DNA from: Streptococcus sp. S5
GTDB taxonomy: Bacteria; Bacillota; Bacilli; Lactobacillales; Streptococcaceae
Direction: 5' to 3'
NCBI RefSeq assembly: GCF_034134805.1
Contig: NZ_CP139419.1
Location: forward strand, 1,984,001-2,048,000
DNA length: 64,000 nucleotides
A program made the position numbers and the translations under genes. Positions 62,029 through 64,000 of the stretch are shown here, one piece after another. How positions within the stretch are numbered: the first letter of the stretch is position 1; every line of letters begins with the position of its first letter. The notes beneath the pieces were generated by a model. That model saw nothing but the letters and a program-made list of their open reading frames with translations, was not told where the DNA came from and did not search any database.

Positions 62029-62655
62029 TTATTCATGCCAGTGACGAGCAGGATCAAAAGGTGTCCCTGCTACTTCTGCATCATCCAATTCAATAATGCC
62101 TCGTTTTTGAGGAGCATTTGGCAAGTGCAATTCACGCGGACTGCACATCATGCCATAACTTTTTTCTCCACGAAGGGCCCCTGGGAAAATCAAGCTACCA
62201 TCCGGCATCATGGCACCTGGAAGAGCGACAATGGTCTTGAGACCCACTCGCGCATTTGGAGCTCCTGCTACGATCTGAACCGTCTTATCTGGTCCAACTG
62301 CTACTTGGCAGATATTCAAGTGGTCACTATCTGGATGGGCTACCATTTCAAGGATTTCTCCCACCACAAATTTTGGTTCCCGATCATTGACCAAACGTTC
62401 TGCGAAGCCTTCTTTTTCCAATTCTTGGTTCAAACGATCCACTTGCTCATCTGTCAAAAAGACTTGTCCCTTGCCTTCGATGGCGAAGAAAGATGAGGCA
62501 TCAAAGATATTCCAGGCAACGGTTTCTTGCTTGTCCTCACGGTAAACGCGTGCCACTTTCCCTTTTCTCTCCACCGCGAGCTTTGCATCTCCACTATTTT
62601 TCAAGGTCAGCATCAAGACATCGCCGACTTGTTCTTTGTTGTATGTTACAATCAT
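62029..62655 (-). CDS. ytpR: YtpR-like protein with tRNA-binding domain
   Basis: 208 residues: an N-terminal DUF4479-type domain and a C-terminal EMAP/PheT-like tRNA-binding OB fold (EILEMVAHPDSDHLNICQV, IVAGAPNARVGLKTIVALPG). Function not established. AGGAG precedes the ATG. Follows the thioredoxin gene by 9 bases. Confidence 0.9.
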   Translation of the reverse strand: MIVTYNKEQVGDVLMLTLKNSGDAKLAVERKGKVARVYREDKQETVAWNIFDASSFFAIEGKGQVFLTDEQVDRLNQELEKEGFAERLVNDREPKFVVGEILEMVAHPDSDHLNICQVAVGPDKTVQIVAGAPNARVGLKTIVALPGAMMPDGSLIFPGALRGEKSYGMMCSPRELHLPNAPQKRGIIELDDAEVAGTPFDPARHWHE

Positions 62656-62664
62656 GATTTTCTC

Positions 62665-62982
62665 CTATTTTAATCCTGCTAAGAATGCTGTAATCTGCGC
62701 TTTGGTTTTCCGATCCCGATTGACAAACCGACCGATTTCCTTATCCTTTTCCAGAACAACCAAACTAGGGATCCCATAAACATCCCAGACTTTCGCCAGA
62801 TCCATATAGGCATCTCGGTCAATCAAGATAAAGGTAAATTCAGGATTTTCAGTCTCAATCTCCGGCAAAAAAGGCTTGAGGTAACGACAATCCCCACACC
62901 AATCTGCTGAAAAGACAAACACTTTCTTGCCATCTTGCTCTACATATGAAGCAATTTCTTCTATAGAACTCGGTATAATCAT
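62665..62982 (-). CDS. Thioredoxin-family protein
   Basis: 105 residues. The active site is WCGDC in SADWCGDCRYLKPF, a variant of WCGPC, and the cis-proline is in YGIPSLVVL. A cytoplasmic thiol-disulfide oxidoreductase. ATGA overlap with the upstream DUF4651-like gene. Confidence 0.9.
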   Translation of the reverse strand: MIIPSSIEEIASYVEQDGKKVFVFSADWCGDCRYLKPFLPEIETENPEFTFILIDRDAYMDLAKVWDVYGIPSLVVLEKDKEIGRFVNRDRKTKAQITAFLAGLK

Positions 62983-63269
62983 AGTTTTTCCTCTTCGTAA
63001 TGCAAGAGACCGTCCTCGTAGACAAAGCGGTAATGGCGCTCATCTTCAAAAATGACACCACCTACTAAGCGCTCTTCACTAGACTCGTAGAGTTCCACAT
63101 ACAGAGTCGCAATCGTCCCCATGGCTTCCATTTGCTCCCGTACTTCTGCTACCAATTCTTCTTGGGTACGAAGACGCTTTTGATCTTTGGCAATTTTATA
63201 AACACCGGCCGCAAGAGCTCCTGCACTTGCTAGAGCCAGACTAGACAAAATAATTTTTTTAGCTTTCAT
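62979..63269 (-). CDS. DUF4651-like small anchored protein
   Basis: 96 residues: N-terminal helix (IILSSLALASAGALAAGVY), a coiled charged middle and a short beta-rich end (HYRFVYEDGLLHYEEEKL). Recognised only as the DUF4651-type streptococcal family. First gene of a run with thioredoxin and ytpR. The ATG at 63269 lies only 7 bases after the -10, so the message may be leaderless. Confidence 0.75.
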   Translation of the reverse strand: MKAKKIILSSLALASAGALAAGVYKIAKDQKRLRTQEELVAEVREQMEAMGTIATLYVELYESSEERLVGGVIFEDERHYRFVYEDGLLHYEEEKL

Positions 63270-63276
63270 AGTGCCT

Positions 63277-63305
63277 ATTGTAACACAAAATAAGCAGAGG
63301 GACAA
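63277..63305 (-). promoter_or_regulatory. Promoter of the DUF4651-trx-ytpR operon
   Basis: -35 TTGTCC (63300-63305), 17-base spacer, -10 TACAAT (63277-63282). The -35 lies within a GCAGAGGG/CCCTCTGC inverted repeat (63294-63334). Confidence 0.6.
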
Positions 63306-63411
63306 CGGTCTAAGCTGGATCTCTCCCTCTGCTTTTTGGGACTGATTTCCATAATAACGCTACCATCCTTGTATAAAAAGTGATAAAATAGCATCAGAAA
63401 GAAGGTAACCT

Positions 63412-64000
63412 ATGACTGATTTATTTTCTAAAATCAAAGAAGTAACTGAAATCCCTGCTATCTCAGGTCATGAAGCTCCTGTACGGGATTATTTGCGCCA
63501 ACAATTGACCCCTCATGTGGACGAAATCGTGACAGATGGTCTCGGTGGGATCTTTGGGGTGAAACACTCAACAGCAGCCGATGCTCCTCGTATCTTAGTA
63601 GCTGCCCACATGGACGAAGTTGGTTTTATGATCAGCGAAATCAAAGCTGACGGAACTTTCCGTGTTGTCCCAATCGGAGGTTGGAATCCGATGGTCGTTA
63701 GCAGCCAACGCTTCAAACTCTTTACACGTGACGGACGTGAATACCCTGCGATTTCAGGATCTGTTCCTCCTCATTTGACACGTGGAACAGGTGGACCAAC
63801 CGTACCTGCCATTAGCGACATCGTCTTTGATGCAGGCTTTAGCTCTAAAGCCGAAGCTGAAAGCTATGGGGTCCGTCCTGGAGATACCTTGGTCCCAGAT
63901 AGCTCTGCGATTCTCACTGCTAATGGTAAAAACGTCATCTCCAAAGCATGGGATAACCGCTACGGCGTCTTGATGGTCAGCGAATTGGCCAAGAGTCTTT
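63412..64000 (+). CDS. pepA: M42 glutamyl aminopeptidase, start only
   Basis: 196 codons before the window edge. MTDLFSKIKEVTEIPAISGH and VAAHMDEVGFMI (metal-binding His-Asp) are M42/PepA signatures. Releases N-terminal Glu/Asp from peptides. GAAGG precedes the ATG. Truncated only by the window. Confidence 0.93.
   Translation, partial: MTDLFSKIKEVTEIPAISGHEAPVRDYLRQQLTPHVDEIVTDGLGGIFGVKHSTAADAPRILVAAHMDEVGFMISEIKADGTFRVVPIGGWNPMVVSSQRFKLFTRDGREYPAISGSVPPHLTRGTGGPTVPAISDIVFDAGFSSKAEAESYGVRPGDTLVPDSSAILTANGKNVISKAWDNRYGVLMVSELAKSL

Overview
The window is chromosomal DNA of a mitis/sanguinis-type Streptococcus. The manganese lipoprotein operon (FimA/PsaA type) with divergent pepO and downstream tpx, the FimA N-terminus, SsbB, the LevQRST/LevDEFGX locus and the gene order GRE activase - DeoR - SorC - lactose/cellobiose-family PTS - glycyl radical enzyme - aldolase - gldA - leuS all fit this group. 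The FimA sequence looks closest to what I remember of S. parasanguinis. Species is inference; no database search was possible.

Layout. 1-8.1 kb: a truncated GH1 glycosidase, a class I amidotransferase, a four-gene operon (MarR, NmrA-like, ABC ATPase, permease-binding fusion) matching the ergothioneine transporter EgtUV, and a cobalt/nickel ECF transporter cbiMQO. 8.1-15 kb: yjdF with a structured leader, leuS, an oligopeptide-binding lipoprotein and a DacA-like carboxypeptidase. 15-24 kb: an anaerobic polyol/sugar module (gldA, aldolase, glycyl radical enzyme, PTS IIA/IIB/IIC, SorC and DeoR regulators, activase). 24-31.5 kb: pepO, fimCBA, tpx and the DtxR-type Mn regulator. 31.5-39.5 kb: housekeeping genes dtd, rel, rsmE, prmA, GNAT, Nudix, DUF3013, rarA, then 6S RNA and tRNA-Lys.

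39.5-45.5 kb is an AT-rich island inserted at the 3' end of tRNA-Lys. It has a short att-like repeat at its right edge, paired TTTGCCCC arm-like repeats at both ends, regulator and transposase relics, and genes for membrane proteins. One of these is split by a single-base frameshift in an A tract. 46-51.7 kb is rich in structured intergenic repeats: two inverted ~180-bp copies flank a two-gene ABC transporter that sits next to a BlpR/BlpH-like two-component system, and three 181-bp copies lie in direct order downstream of groEL. 51.7-54 kb is groESL with CIRCE and a CtsR-like box. 54-61.4 kb is a complete levQRST-levDEFGX sugar-sensing and mannose-family PTS locus. 61.5-64 kb holds ssbB, ytpR, a thioredoxin, a DUF4651-like protein and the start of pepA.

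The less-described signals are mostly regulatory: two operators bracketing the egt promoter; two GCACA-N2-TGTGC palindromes at nearly the same distance upstream of the two glycyl-radical-locus promoters; 21-bp-phased direct repeats upstream of the ABC operon; ATGTCA/TGACAT inverted repeats before levD; covarying stems in the ~180-bp repeat family; a candidate ~200-nt small RNA; and a multibranch element downstream of tpx.
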